23,343 nucleotides of DNA from EX4484-2 sp964592095 (GTDB lineage Archaea > Altiarchaeota > Altiarchaeia > IMC4 > QMZM01): assembly GCA_964592095.1 (NCBI GenBank), contig CAZQER010000016.1, forward strand, positions 1 through 23,343, given 5' to 3'. The notes below the pieces were generated by a model that worked only from the letters and a program-made list of their open reading frames with translations, was not told where the DNA came from and did not search any database. The translations under genes were made by a program, and so were the position numbers. Of the stretch, positions 1-8,101 are shown piece by piece; the stretch's first letter is position 1, and each line of letters opens with the position of its first letter.

Positions 1-46
1 TAAAATTTAATTTATTTTTATTTTTAATATAATTTTTAATATTATC

Positions 47-1060
47 TTATCCCAAGGGTCTTGAATCCCTTCTTGTTTTATTAAGAATAGAATCCATTAA
101 TGAGGGTTCTTCCTTTAATAGATGATGGATTAATTGCTTAGTACTCCATTCGGCCTGTTTCTTTTCAACCTTGGCATCTAAATGTACCAAATACATTGGT
201 AATGGATAACCATAATGCCTTGAACCCTTACATAACTCCACAATCAGGTCAATGATATTTGAAAATTCATCGTCCCATTCTGGAACATCAATTCGTAGGG
301 GATTGGAGAAAGGTGTTGGTTGTACATATACTGTAGTGAAAGACACTGTAAGTGATGAATTCGTTTTTGAGCATGGTGTAAATTCAACTGTCCTGTATTT
401 TGCATTTCCAAACAGTATTCTAAGAATTGATGAATCCGTCATAAATCTGGGTATTTTAATATTATATTTGAATGATAGATAATTGGCAAATAATTTTGAT
501 TTACTATCCTCTGAAACTCCGATTATATGAATACCATTCTCCTTGCATCTCTTCAATAGACGATTAAATTTCTTTCTGTATATAGAATACTCATTGCATT
601 CTATTGACCTCTTTTTTGAGTTTACATGGAGTGAACCATCTATAAAAACATATTCTGGATTATACTCCTCTATAGACTTTATAGCTACATCAAATTCCAT
701 TGCACTTCTAAGCAGTTCAACCCTTTCCTTGGTATATTCATCATAATCAAGAATTCCCATATCAACATCCCTGACAAATTTCTCATCATGAAATCTATTA
801 GATGTCTTTTTTATAATCAATCCTGAGGTTTTTATAAGGTATACAACGGCACCAAGAAGTTCTCTGATTCCCTCACCACCATCAACAAAACACATAATCC
901 CGTCTTTTTTGGTATTCGTTCTATGAATTGGAATAATCAAATTTTTCTTATCAACGATCTCTTTTAGAGAGTCTATACCCTTTTTATATGATTTCAGATC
1001 CTCTAGAATCTTATCCCTACAATTGTGATAATGTTCTAACCAGATAGAGTAATGACCCAT
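47..1060 (-). CDS. nurA: NurA 5'-3' nuclease domain protein
   Basis: NurA works with the HerA hexameric translocase to resect DNA ends in archaeal double-strand break repair, usually beside Mre11-Rad50. The 337-residue product shows the family's metal-binding pattern: an early Asp in FVDGG (residues 58-62), a second Asp in the strand-plus-DGS motif FIDGSL (139-144), a GVSEDSKS stretch (181-188) that matches the position of the conserved acidic/Lys motif, and a late PLPMYLVHLDA segment carrying the His/Asp expected near the C-terminus. The length suits the family. A TTG codon at 1063 lies in frame directly before the ATG at 1060; the ATG is preferred. It is divergent from the PadR gene with about 105 bases between them. 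Its usual partner herA lies about 5 kb away on the same strand. The family assignment rests on motif order, so it is good but not certain. Confidence 0.85.
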   Translation of the reverse strand: MGHYSIWLEHYHNCRDKILEDLKSYKKGIDSLKEIVDKKNLIIPIHRTNTKKDGIMCFVDGGEGIRELLGAVVYLIKTSGLIIKKTSNRFHDEKFVRDVDMGILDYDEYTKERVELLRSAMEFDVAIKSIEEYNPEYVFIDGSLHVNSKKRSIECNEYSIYRKKFNRLLKRCKENGIHIIGVSEDSKSKLFANYLSFKYNIKIPRFMTDSSILRILFGNAKYRTVEFTPCSKTNSSLTVSFTTVYVQPTPFSNPLRIDVPEWDDEFSNIIDLIVELCKGSRHYGYPLPMYLVHLDAKVEKKQAEWSTKQLIHHLLKEEPSLMDSILNKTRRDSRPLG

Positions 1061-1117
1061 CAAATAATATTAGGATGTTAATTTTCTTAAATGTTTCTGT
1101 TTTATATCACGAAATGA

Positions 1118-1146
1118 AATATATTAAATATTGTAATATATTAAAT
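1118..1146 (+). promoter_or_regulatory. Promoter and paired 12-base direct repeat before the PadR gene
   Basis: The 12-mer AATATATTAAAT occurs at 1118-1129 and again at 1135-1146, a spacing of 17 bases. The second copy lies about 28 bases before the GTG start of the PadR gene, where the TATA box of a leaderless archaeal gene would sit. PadR repressors commonly bind their own promoter, so a repressor binding here would block TBP. Operator function is inferred from position only. In such AT-rich DNA a chance repeat is possible. Confidence 0.4.
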
Positions 1147-1168
1147 TTGGATATATATAAAAATAAAA

Positions 1169-1507
1169 GTGGAAAAGAAGGATGTGGATGAGATATTGGA
1201 TTGGACAAATGAAAGATTTGTGAAATCCTTTGCAAAACTATACTGTCTTGCATTGATAGCAAAGGGTTATACTCATGGTTATGATATAATGAAGTATATA
1301 AATCATCAATATGGTTTGAAGATTAGCACCGGATCAATTTATAAAGTTCTTCAATGGCTGGAGAATAAAGAGTATATAAAGGGGTCATGGGAGTATAAAG
1401 AGGGGAAACCAAGTAGAAGGAGTTATATAGTAACAAAAAAGGGTGTTAATGCAATTAAAGCGGCAGGAGAACGTTTGATGATATTGGTTAATAGTCTATC
1501 AAACTGA
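1169..1507 (+). CDS. PadR-family winged-helix transcriptional regulator
   Basis: This 112-residue protein has the PadR winged-helix signature: YTHGYDIMKYI (about residues 36-46), then a recognition-helix region ISTGSIYKVLQWLENKEYI (52-70), then a wing with GKPSRRSYIVTKKG (80-93). PadR proteins are mostly repressors that respond to small molecules and often control efflux pumps. The gene starts with GTG at 1169 and has no clear Shine-Dalgarno sequence; a TATA-like box about 28 bases upstream suggests a leaderless transcript. The ABC ATPase gene begins three bases after its stop, so it is very likely the local regulator of that ABC operon. The ligand is unknown. Confidence 0.9.
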   Translation: MEKKDVDEILDWTNERFVKSFAKLYCLALIAKGYTHGYDIMKYINHQYGLKISTGSIYKVLQWLENKEYIKGSWEYKEGKPSRRSYIVTKKGVNAIKAAGERLMILVNSLSN

Positions 1508-1510
1508 AAA

Positions 1511-2209
1511 ATGTATGGAAAGATAAATGGAGATGAACCAATAATAAGATTGGAGAATGTATGGAAGGTCTATCATATAGGTAAAATTCAGGTAGAGGCA
1601 TTAAGGGGTTTAAATCTCAGTGTATTCCCAAGGGAATTTGTGGCTATAATGGGACCTTCGGGGAGTGGAAAGTCAACATTAATGAATATGATAGGTTGCT
1701 TAGATATTCCAACAAAGGGGAAGGTTTATCTTGAGGGGAGGGATATATCAAAACTACATGAAAGCGACCTTGCACAGATAAGGGGTAAGATAATTGGTTT
1801 TGTTTTTCAGTCATTTAATCTGATGCCTAGTTTAACTGCAGTGGAGAATGTTATGTTGCCAATGACATTTCAGGGTGTTGATAAAATACTTAGAGAAAAA
1901 AGGGCAATTGAATTATTAAATGGTGTTGATCTTGGAGATAGAATTTATCATAAACCATCAGAACTTTCTGGTGGTGAGCAGCAGAGGGTTGCAATTGCAA
2001 GAGCCTTGGCTAATGACCCTGATGTAATATTGGCTGATGAACCTACTGGAAATCTGGACTCGAGGGCTGGGAGGGAGGTGATGGAAATGCTATCCAAACT
2101 ACAGAGAGAAAGGAACAAGACAATTGTGGTTGTTACTCATGATGAAAGCCTTTCTAAATATGCTCATAGGGTAATTCATATAAAGGATGGTAGAACAATT
2201 TATGAATAG
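1511..2209 (+). CDS. ABC transporter ATPase, LolD/MacB type
   Basis: The 232-residue nucleotide-binding subunit is complete. Walker A is GPSGSGKST (residues 48-56), the Q-loop is VFQSFN (Gln near 100), the signature is LSGGEQQRVAIARAL (152-166), Walker B is VILADEPTGNLDS (172-184), and the H-loop is VVTHDES near 206-212. The ADEPTGNLD sequence and length place it in the MacB/LolD/FtsE class that pairs with FtsX-like permeases and acts in export or mechanotransmission rather than import. Two such permeases follow at 3560 and 4791. The gene starts three bases after padR and is followed by a secreted CARDB protein, so the whole set reads as one operon. The substrate cannot be told from sequence. 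Confidence 0.95.
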   Translation: MYGKINGDEPIIRLENVWKVYHIGKIQVEALRGLNLSVFPREFVAIMGPSGSGKSTLMNMIGCLDIPTKGKVYLEGRDISKLHESDLAQIRGKIIGFVFQSFNLMPSLTAVENVMLPMTFQGVDKILREKRAIELLNGVDLGDRIYHKPSELSGGEQQRVAIARALANDPDVILADEPTGNLDSRAGREVMEMLSKLQRERNKTIVVVTHDESLSKYAHRVIHIKDGRTIYE

Positions 2210-2243
2210 ATATCAAATAAATAATAAAAAGGGGGTATTGAAA

Positions 2244-3563
2244 ATGAAAGGATATAATATATTGATATTGTTGTGCATGGGGCTTTTATTTTTAAATCTT
2301 GTATCTGCAGAGGTTATGATTGACTCATACTATTTTGATGATTATTATATAGAACCGGGTGATGATATTGGGGTATATGTTAAATTCCATAGAACTGCTA
2401 CAGAATCCCTTCTTGGTGCTCAGGGTAAGATAACATATGATATTAGCAAGGTAAAGATTCTGAGGGAGGAATCACCAGATGAGTTTTATATAATTAAGGT
2501 ATTGCCAGACAGCAATCTATCAAGTAAATATATTATAATAAGTGATGGTGAAAAAAGGATTGGTCATGTATCTGTTGGCGAAAATTGGGCATCGGAGTTT
2601 AAAATTAAAGTGAGGAATGATGCTCCTGCAGCACTATATGATATGGTATTTAAGATATTTAAGACAGACCCGGAGTATAAGGATGAAGAGGTAATATTTC
2701 AGGAGCCGTTTCAGATAGAGGTCAGGGGGGTACCAAACTTTGATATATATGCTGAAAATGTATTTGATATTGGTTCAACGGGTGATATAAATATAACAAT
2801 CAATAATAAGGGTGATGGTATTGCAAAGCATGTTAGTATAGCATTGGAGTTATCTGCACCATTTACATCTATCACTTCATCAAACAGATATATTGGAACC
2901 ATAAATCCACATGAATCAAGGAATGTTTCATTCAGGGTTTCTGTATCAAGTGATGCAAAGGTTAAGACATATAAAATACCCATAATCTTAACCTATACTG
3001 ACGATAATGGAACTAAGAGTAATTTAAAAACAGATGTTGGTATTCAAATTAACTCCAAGCCAGATATATCCCTTGGTCTTGATAGAATAGAAGAACTTGC
3101 TCCTGGGATAAATGGGAAGATTATTATAAGTGTTGCAAATGAGGGTTTTGTTGATGCTAAATTCTTGAAATTAACACTTGAGCCGACCGAAGATTATGAT
3201 GTATTATCCATAAATGAAATTTATATCGGAAATCTTGATTCAGATGATGTTGAAACACAGGAATTTGTTATAAAGGTGAATGATGATGTAGATAAAAGAG
3301 AGATACCTATAAGGGCAAGATTGAAATATAAGGGTGAGGGAAGCAATGTAGATTATACAAAGGAGGATATAATCAATATTAAGATTCTTTCAAGAGAGGA
3401 ATATGATGCAAAACACAAGGTGAATGGAACATTCTCCATCATATTGAGTTTAATAGTAGCAATACCTGTGATATTCATTTCTGCATTGATAATCTGGTTC
3501 ATCTATAAACTCTTTGGCTTGATTACAAGTTATATCAACAGAAAATTGTTTCTTAAAACATGA
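2244..3563 (+). CDS. Secreted CARDB/NEW3-type protein with C-terminal anchor in the ABC operon
   Basis: The frame is open from 2187, but the ATG at 2244 is the better start: a GGGGG run lies about 8 bases upstream, and the product then begins with a clean signal peptide (residues 1-22, ending VSA before EV). The 439-residue protein has a first beta domain (about 25-160), then two Ig-like CARDB/NEW3-type domains (about 165-270 and 272-383), each containing a phrase such as INNKGDGIAKHVSIAL or VANEGFVDAKFLKLTL. A transmembrane helix (about 397-425) and a short basic tail follow. Such COG1361-like proteins sit on the outer face of the archaeal membrane. Its last bases overlap the first permease (ATGA), so it is probably an external accessory part of this transporter, comparable in position to a MacA-type partner although unrelated in fold. 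That role is inferred. Confidence 0.8.
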   Translation: MKGYNILILLCMGLLFLNLVSAEVMIDSYYFDDYYIEPGDDIGVYVKFHRTATESLLGAQGKITYDISKVKILREESPDEFYIIKVLPDSNLSSKYIIISDGEKRIGHVSVGENWASEFKIKVRNDAPAALYDMVFKIFKTDPEYKDEEVIFQEPFQIEVRGVPNFDIYAENVFDIGSTGDINITINNKGDGIAKHVSIALELSAPFTSITSSNRYIGTINPHESRNVSFRVSVSSDAKVKTYKIPIILTYTDDNGTKSNLKTDVGIQINSKPDISLGLDRIEELAPGINGKIIISVANEGFVDAKFLKLTLEPTEDYDVLSINEIYIGNLDSDDVETQEFVIKVNDDVDKREIPIRARLKYKGEGSNVDYTKEDIINIKILSREEYDAKHKVNGTFSIILSLIVAIPVIFISALIIWFIYKLFGLITSYINRKLFLKT

Positions 3564-4789
3564 TTGAAGATTATTTTAAATTAGCAATTGATGGAATAGC
3601 ACACAGAAGGTTGAGAAGTTGGTTGACCATGATAGGAATTTTTATAGGTATTACTGCTGTTGTTTCTCTAATATCTCTTGGTCAGGGGCTTCAAAAGATT
3701 ATAGATGAGCAATTTGAGATGGTGGGGGGTGATAGAATTATTATAAATCCCGGTGGGGGGGGGTTTATGAGTAATGCACCATTTGTATCTGCAGAGTTTA
3801 TCTCTGCGAAATTAGATGATAGTGATTTAAATGTGGTGAGAAATGTTAGGGGAGTTGATTATGCCGTCGGGGTTATAATTGCAACGGGAAATGTGGAATT
3901 CAATGGTAAAAGAAGATTCATACCAATATTTGGTGCACCTACTGAATCAAAGTCTTCGGCATATATAAAAAAGATCGATTTTTTTAGAATAGAAAAGGGT
4001 AGATATATGAAGAGGGGTGACAGATACAAGGCTCATGTTGGAGTTAGTACGGGTTTGGACATGTTCGATAAGGATATTGATATTGGAGACAAGATAAAGA
4101 TAGAGGGGCATATTTTTGATGTTATAGGTAAAAATAAGAAAACAGGGAACCCGTTTCATGACCTGAAGGTAACAATACCTATTGATACTGCTAAGGAATT
4201 GTTTAATAAGAGTAATGAGTATTCATTCATATCTCTAAAGGTTGAAAGGGGATTTGATGTAGACGAGGTTGCAGAGAGAATCAAGGAGAGATTGAGGAAG
4301 CACAGAAATGTGAAAGAGAATGAAGAGGATTTCTCTGTTGAAACTGCAGAGAATGTTGTCTCAGCATTTAAGAGTGTACTTGAGTTGGTTACATTTGTCT
4401 TGGCAGGTATTGCCGCAATCTCTCTGATTGTTGGGGGTATAGGAATAATGACTACCATGTATACATCTGTACTGGAGAGAACAAAACAGATAGGTATAAT
4501 GAAGGCGGTGGGTGCAAGAAACTCTGATATAATGCTTTTATTTCTTATAGAATCTGGTATAATTGGGGTGGTTGGTGGTATAATTGGTGTTGTGCTTGGT
4601 TTGATTTTAAGTAAATTTGCAGAATATGTAGTTCATTATTATGGTGTGGATATTTTTAGGATATACATATCTATGGAGGTTGTAATTTCAGTGTTGTTAT
4701 TTTCGTTCATCATTGGTTGTCTCTCAGGATATTTCCCTGCAAGAAGGGCATCAAAAATGCAACCTGCTGATGCACTTAGATACAGATAA
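3560..4789 (+). CDS. FtsX/MacB-type ABC permease, first copy
   Basis: This 409-residue permease has the MacB layout: an N-terminal helix after RSWLTMIGIFIGITAVVSLI (residues 19-38), a large extracytoplasmic MacB-type core domain (about 45-270), and three C-terminal helices (about 275-400). It includes the family motif GIGIMTTMYTSVLERTKQIG followed by MKAVGARNSDI, and ends with the usual FPARRASKMQPADALRYR. The start codon overlaps the stop of the CARDB gene and the second permease starts one base after its stop, so translation is probably coupled. The two permeases probably form a heterodimer with the ATPase at 1511. Parts of its DNA are identical to the neighbouring copy. Confidence 0.93.
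   Translation: MIEDYFKLAIDGIAHRRLRSWLTMIGIFIGITAVVSLISLGQGLQKIIDEQFEMVGGDRIIINPGGGGFMSNAPFVSAEFISAKLDDSDLNVVRNVRGVDYAVGVIIATGNVEFNGKRRFIPIFGAPTESKSSAYIKKIDFFRIEKGRYMKRGDRYKAHVGVSTGLDMFDKDIDIGDKIKIEGHIFDVIGKNKKTGNPFHDLKVTIPIDTAKELFNKSNEYSFISLKVERGFDVDEVAERIKERLRKHRNVKENEEDFSVETAENVVSAFKSVLELVTFVLAGIAAISLIVGGIGIMTTMYTSVLERTKQIGIMKAVGARNSDIMLLFLIESGIIGVVGGIIGVVLGLILSKFAEYVVHYYGVDIFRIYISMEVVISVLLFSFIIGCLSGYFPARRASKMQPADALRYR
3614..3652 (+). repeat. 39-base exact repeat shared by the two permease genes, N-terminal copy A
   Basis: The 39 bases at 3614-3652 match 4845-4883 exactly. They encode the conserved SWLTMIGIFIGI stretch around the first transmembrane helix, while the flanking sequence differs. 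Confidence 0.9.
4497..4582 (+). repeat. 86-base exact repeat shared by the two permease genes, copy A
   Basis: This stretch is identical base for base to 5707-5792 and encodes the MKAVGARNSDIMLLFLIESG region and the following Gly/Val helix. Near-identity extends left to about 4428, with only a few mismatches, whereas the rest of the two genes is clearly diverged. Identity at synonymous positions suggests recent gene conversion or duplication rather than protein-level constraint alone. Confidence 0.92.
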
Positions 4790-4790
4790 A

Positions 4791-6002
4791 ATGATTGAGG
4801 ATTTTTTCATAATTTCGGTTAGGAATATAAGGAATAGGGGAATTAGAAGTTGGTTGACCATGATAGGAATTTTTATAGGTATTGCTGCAATAGTTTCGTT
4901 GATTTCCTTGGGTGAAGGATTACAGAATGCTATAAATGAACAATTTGAGATTTTGGGTCACAATTTGATTTATATAATGCCCGGGGGTGCATTTGGTTCA
5001 GGATTTAGTAGCGCAAAACTTACAGAGCATGATTTAAAGATAATTAAAAAGGTCAGGGGTGTTGATATTGCAGGTGGTATGATAAGTAAACTGGCTAAAA
5101 TAAAATTTAAGGACGAGGTAGAGTATTGTTTTGTTTCTGGTATAGAACCTGGTGATGTACAGGATATTTTATTGGAAGGAACAAAGATTGGGATTGTAAG
5201 GGGACAGAAGAGATTTAAGGAAACGGATAGATACAAAGCCGCTGTAGGTTATGAATACTGGACGGGCAATGTATTTAGTGATGCTGTGAGGGTTGGTGAT
5301 AAAATCAAGATAAATAATAAGAGATTTAAGGTAGTTGCTGAAGTGAGCAGGATAGGAAATTCTCAGGATGATAAAAATATTTATATTCCTCTCAAAACAG
5401 CAAAAGAGTTATTTGATGTCAAGGATGAATATGCTATGGTTTTGGTAAGAGTCAAGAAGAATTACGATATAGAGAAGGTCGTGGAGGAGATAAAGAAAAA
5501 TCTTAGAAGAGACAGGGGTCTTGAGAGGGGGGAGGAGGATTTTAGTGTTCTAACCTTAGAGCAAATGAAGGAGGCTGTTGGGGTTGTATTGGATGCTGCA
5601 CAGGCAGTTGTTATAGGAATGGCCTTTATTTCCTTGTTTGTTGGGGGTATAGGAATAATGAACACGATGTATACATCTGTACTGGAGAGAACAAGGGAGA
5701 TTGGAGTAATGAAGGCGGTGGGTGCAAGAAACTCTGATATAATGCTTTTATTTCTTATAGAATCTGGTATAATTGGGGTGGTTGGTGGTATAGTAGGATG
5801 CCTTATGGGTTCATTGCTTAGTAAAATTGTTGAATATACAGTAACATCTCTATTAGATCAAACATTGATCAGGGCGAGCATTACACCAGAACTTATAACC
5901 TTTTCATTGGTATTCTCATTCATCATTGGTTGTATCTCGGGAATGATGCCTGCCATGCAGGCATCCAAGCTTAAACCAGTAGATGCGTTAAGATATGAAT
6001 AG
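4791..6002 (+). CDS. FtsX/MacB-type ABC permease, second copy
   Basis: The frame is open from 4713, but that would overlap the first permease by 77 bases. The ATG at 4791 comes one base after the first permease's stop and gives an N-terminus (MIEDFF...) parallel to its paralogue (MIEDYF...). The 403-residue product has the same plan: a first helix with RSWLTMIGIFIGIAAIVSLI, an external MacB core domain (about 45-265), then GIGIMNTMYTSVLERTREIG and MKAVGARNSDI, three helices, and the ending ASKLKPVDALRYE. It is the last gene of the padR-ABC cassette and is convergent with herA, with 8 bases between the stops. It is expected to pair with the first permease around one ATPase dimer. Confidence 0.93.
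   Translation: MIEDFFIISVRNIRNRGIRSWLTMIGIFIGIAAIVSLISLGEGLQNAINEQFEILGHNLIYIMPGGAFGSGFSSAKLTEHDLKIIKKVRGVDIAGGMISKLAKIKFKDEVEYCFVSGIEPGDVQDILLEGTKIGIVRGQKRFKETDRYKAAVGYEYWTGNVFSDAVRVGDKIKINNKRFKVVAEVSRIGNSQDDKNIYIPLKTAKELFDVKDEYAMVLVRVKKNYDIEKVVEEIKKNLRRDRGLERGEEDFSVLTLEQMKEAVGVVLDAAQAVVIGMAFISLFVGGIGIMNTMYTSVLERTREIGVMKAVGARNSDIMLLFLIESGIIGVVGGIVGCLMGSLLSKIVEYTVTSLLDQTLIRASITPELITFSLVFSFIIGCISGMMPAMQASKLKPVDALRYE
4845..4883 (+). repeat. 39-base exact repeat, N-terminal copy B
   Basis: This is the second copy of the 39-base sequence at 3614-3652, in the equivalent codons of the downstream permease. Confidence 0.9.
5707..5792 (+). repeat. 86-base exact repeat shared by the two permease genes, copy B
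   Basis: This is the second copy of 4497-4582, in the same frame and at the same place in the permease fold. Divergence resumes at once on the right, at 5793. Confidence 0.92.
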
Positions 6003-6010
6003 ACTTATAA

Positions 6011-7420
6011 CTAAAAATATTCCATATTAGCTATCTTGACCCTTTTTGGCTTTTTATAGTTAAACCTTCTATTCTCTTCTATTTTTACATCTATTTTATC
6101 AACAGAACACATTAAGAATGGTATTCTGTTCATTGCTCCGGCTATAATGCATTCACCAACATCCAATGAATCCAGCTCCTTGATAATTTCATCATTAATG
6201 CACTCGAAACTTCTTCTTATATGCTCCTTATCATTTGGATTTGTTATGTGCATATAAATTCCAGTATTGCATTGGGATAATATCTCTTCATCAATCTTTG
6301 ATGGCTTTTGTGATATGATGCATATACCTATTCCAAACTTCCTTCCCTCAGATGCAATTCTCTGTAATTGGTATTTGCATGAGTGAGACAATTTTGAACT
6401 TGCATAGTTATGGGCTTCTTCAATAACAAATAGAAGTTCATAATCAATTGGATTTTCCATTTCGTTCTTTTTCCTAATCCTTCCCTGTAATAACTCATTT
6501 GATAGATATGAAATGACTGACTGCCTTACTCCCTGCGGGGCATAGGATGCATCAATTATGGTGATTTGATATGGTTTTACAATATTCACTATATCTGTAC
6601 CATACCTATCGAATACATTTCTGAATGTTCTCTCAAGCGAAATCATCTTCCTTTTTAATGCCTTGATTGTTCCTTCATGAAAGTTTTCAACGCTCAGATT
6701 ATTACATGCATTTATTATATCCTCCAATATATAATCCTCTCTCTCAAATTTTTCCAGTATTGTATCAAGTGCAGATTTCTGGGGTTCTGTTAGTTGAACA
6801 AAATGACCAAAATCCTCTGAGCTTAGAATAGATACTGGTATTTTCAATTCATTATATCCCTTTCTTGGGTATTTTACAGTATAAACCTCAATATCTACAT
6901 CACTACCCTTTATAAGATTTGATAGAAGAGAATGATACTCACCATGGGTATCAACAATGATTACTGGAAGACCCAATAAAGAAAATTCCTTTACAATATT
7001 TGCAGCAGTGTAAGACTTTCCCGCACCTGTGCTTGCAAGTATTGCAATATGTCTATCATACTCAACTGGATTTAAAAATGTCCTTGCATCTGTTCCGTAT
7101 ACATTTCCAATACTTATATTTATGTTACCAGATAATATATTTTCCAATTCATCACTATCGGCAAGAAATACATCAAGATATGGCTTCACAGGTCTTTTAA
7201 TCTTTATGAGTTTTCCATTTTTTAGTTTACCGAAGATTTGAACATTTGCTATTAATTTCTGCTTTGAACCTATCTTTTCATCCTCTCTATATTTCATATA
7301 TGCCACTACTCCATAAAAATCATCTATTCTGACAATAGAACCAGTCTCTACCTTATCGCTCTGTATCAGAACATCTGCTTCCCTGCCCTCTGATGAGATT
7401 ACCATTCCAACAGCATCCAT
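6011..7420 (-). CDS. herA: HerA bipolar DNA translocase/helicase
   Basis: HerA is a hexameric FtsK/HerA-family ATPase that drives DNA for NurA resection. The 469-residue product has an N-terminal HAS-barrel (about 1-80), Walker A ASTGAGKS (129-136), a DTHGEY motif (157-162) typical of HerA, Walker B LLFVIEEAHNY (329-339) with the paired acidic residues, a likely arginine finger in SEGRKFGI (357-364), and the sensor-like IISQKPSKIDEEILSQCNT (368-386). The length fits archaeal HerA (about 500). Its start lies 18 bases from the divergent DUF99 gene, so the two share a very short control region, and its stop faces the ABC operon. On the minus strand the next gene downstream is nurA, beyond the oppositely oriented ABC cassette, so the usual herA-nurA operon is broken here. 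Confidence 0.95.
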   Translation of the reverse strand: MDAVGMVISSEGREADVLIQSDKVETGSIVRIDDFYGVVAYMKYREDEKIGSKQKLIANVQIFGKLKNGKLIKIKRPVKPYLDVFLADSDELENILSGNINISIGNVYGTDARTFLNPVEYDRHIAILASTGAGKSYTAANIVKEFSLLGLPVIIVDTHGEYHSLLSNLIKGSDVDIEVYTVKYPRKGYNELKIPVSILSSEDFGHFVQLTEPQKSALDTILEKFEREDYILEDIINACNNLSVENFHEGTIKALKRKMISLERTFRNVFDRYGTDIVNIVKPYQITIIDASYAPQGVRQSVISYLSNELLQGRIRKKNEMENPIDYELLFVIEEAHNYASSKLSHSCKYQLQRIASEGRKFGIGICIISQKPSKIDEEILSQCNTGIYMHITNPNDKEHIRRSFECINDEIIKELDSLDVGECIIAGAMNRIPFLMCSVDKIDVKIEENRRFNYKKPKRVKIANMEYF

Positions 7421-7438
7421 ATATGAATCTTTGATTCT

Positions 7439-8059
7439 ATGGATATAAAGGGTATGAAAAACGAGAATATAAAATTTTATAGCATTAAAGATGAGATAAG
7501 GATTCTTGGGATAGATGATGCACCGTTTGATTTCAGGAGGGATGAAAGAACATATATAATAGGAACTATATTCAGGGGGGGTAAGTGGCTTGACGGCATT
7601 CTGAGAAGTGAGGTAACCGTTGATGGAACCGATTCAACAGATAGGATTATAGAGATGGTTAATAAAAGCAAGTTTAAGGATTTGAGGATTATTATGTTAG
7701 ATGGTCTTGGGTTTGGTGGTTTTAATTTGGTGGATATTGAGAAGCTTTTTAGGAAAACTGGAAAGGCGGTTATTGTTATTGTAAGGAAGATGCCAGATTT
7801 TATATCTATAAAAAGGGCAATTAAGGGTTTGGAAAATAGAGAATTCTATGAAAGATGTATGGAAAGGGCGGGTAAGCCAAAAAGGGTTGAGACGAGGAAG
7901 GGAAGGTTCATATATATACAATATAATGGAATTGAATTTAGAGATGCTGAATCTATAGTAAAGATATCATCTACCAGAAGCCTTATCCCCGAGCCCATAA
8001 GGGTTGCACATCTAATTGCATCTGGAATTGTTCTTGGTGAATCCAAGGGAAATGCATAA
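7439..8059 (+). CDS. DUF99/UPF0215 family protein (EndoV-like fold)
   Basis: The 206-residue protein has the archaeal DUF99 hallmarks in order: RILGIDDAPF (residues 22-31), an IIGTIFRGGKWLDGILRSEV stretch (about 41-60), TVDGTDST (61-68), LRIIMLDGLGFGGFNLVDIE (about 82-101), and VIVIVRKMPDF (about 111-121). The family resembles endonuclease V in fold and has been named endonuclease dU in some databases. Acidic residues in IDDAP and LDG are the likely metal ligands. A role in nucleic-acid repair is plausible given the divergent herA, but is inferred. An internal ATG at 7454 is an alternative start that leaves a 33-base gap to herA. Confidence 0.9.
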   Translation: MDIKGMKNENIKFYSIKDEIRILGIDDAPFDFRRDERTYIIGTIFRGGKWLDGILRSEVTVDGTDSTDRIIEMVNKSKFKDLRIIMLDGLGFGGFNLVDIEKLFRKTGKAVIVIVRKMPDFISIKRAIKGLENREFYERCMERAGKPKRVETRKGRFIYIQYNGIEFRDAESIVKISSTRSLIPEPIRVAHLIASGIVLGESKGNA

Positions 8060-8101
8060 ATTTTGCTTTTTATAGATTTAATTAAAATATATTCCATTAA
8101 A

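Noticed and set aside
4713..4790. N-terminal extension of the second permease
   Set aside because: It would overlap the first permease's coding end in another frame; the ATG at 4791 matches the paralogue's N-terminus.
6011..7420. HerA as the motor of a type IV secretion or Ced-type system with the poly-pilins
   Set aside because: Its HAS-barrel and motif layout fit canonical repair HerA, nurA is nearby, and the pilin-like genes are about 9 kb away in a different transcription unit.
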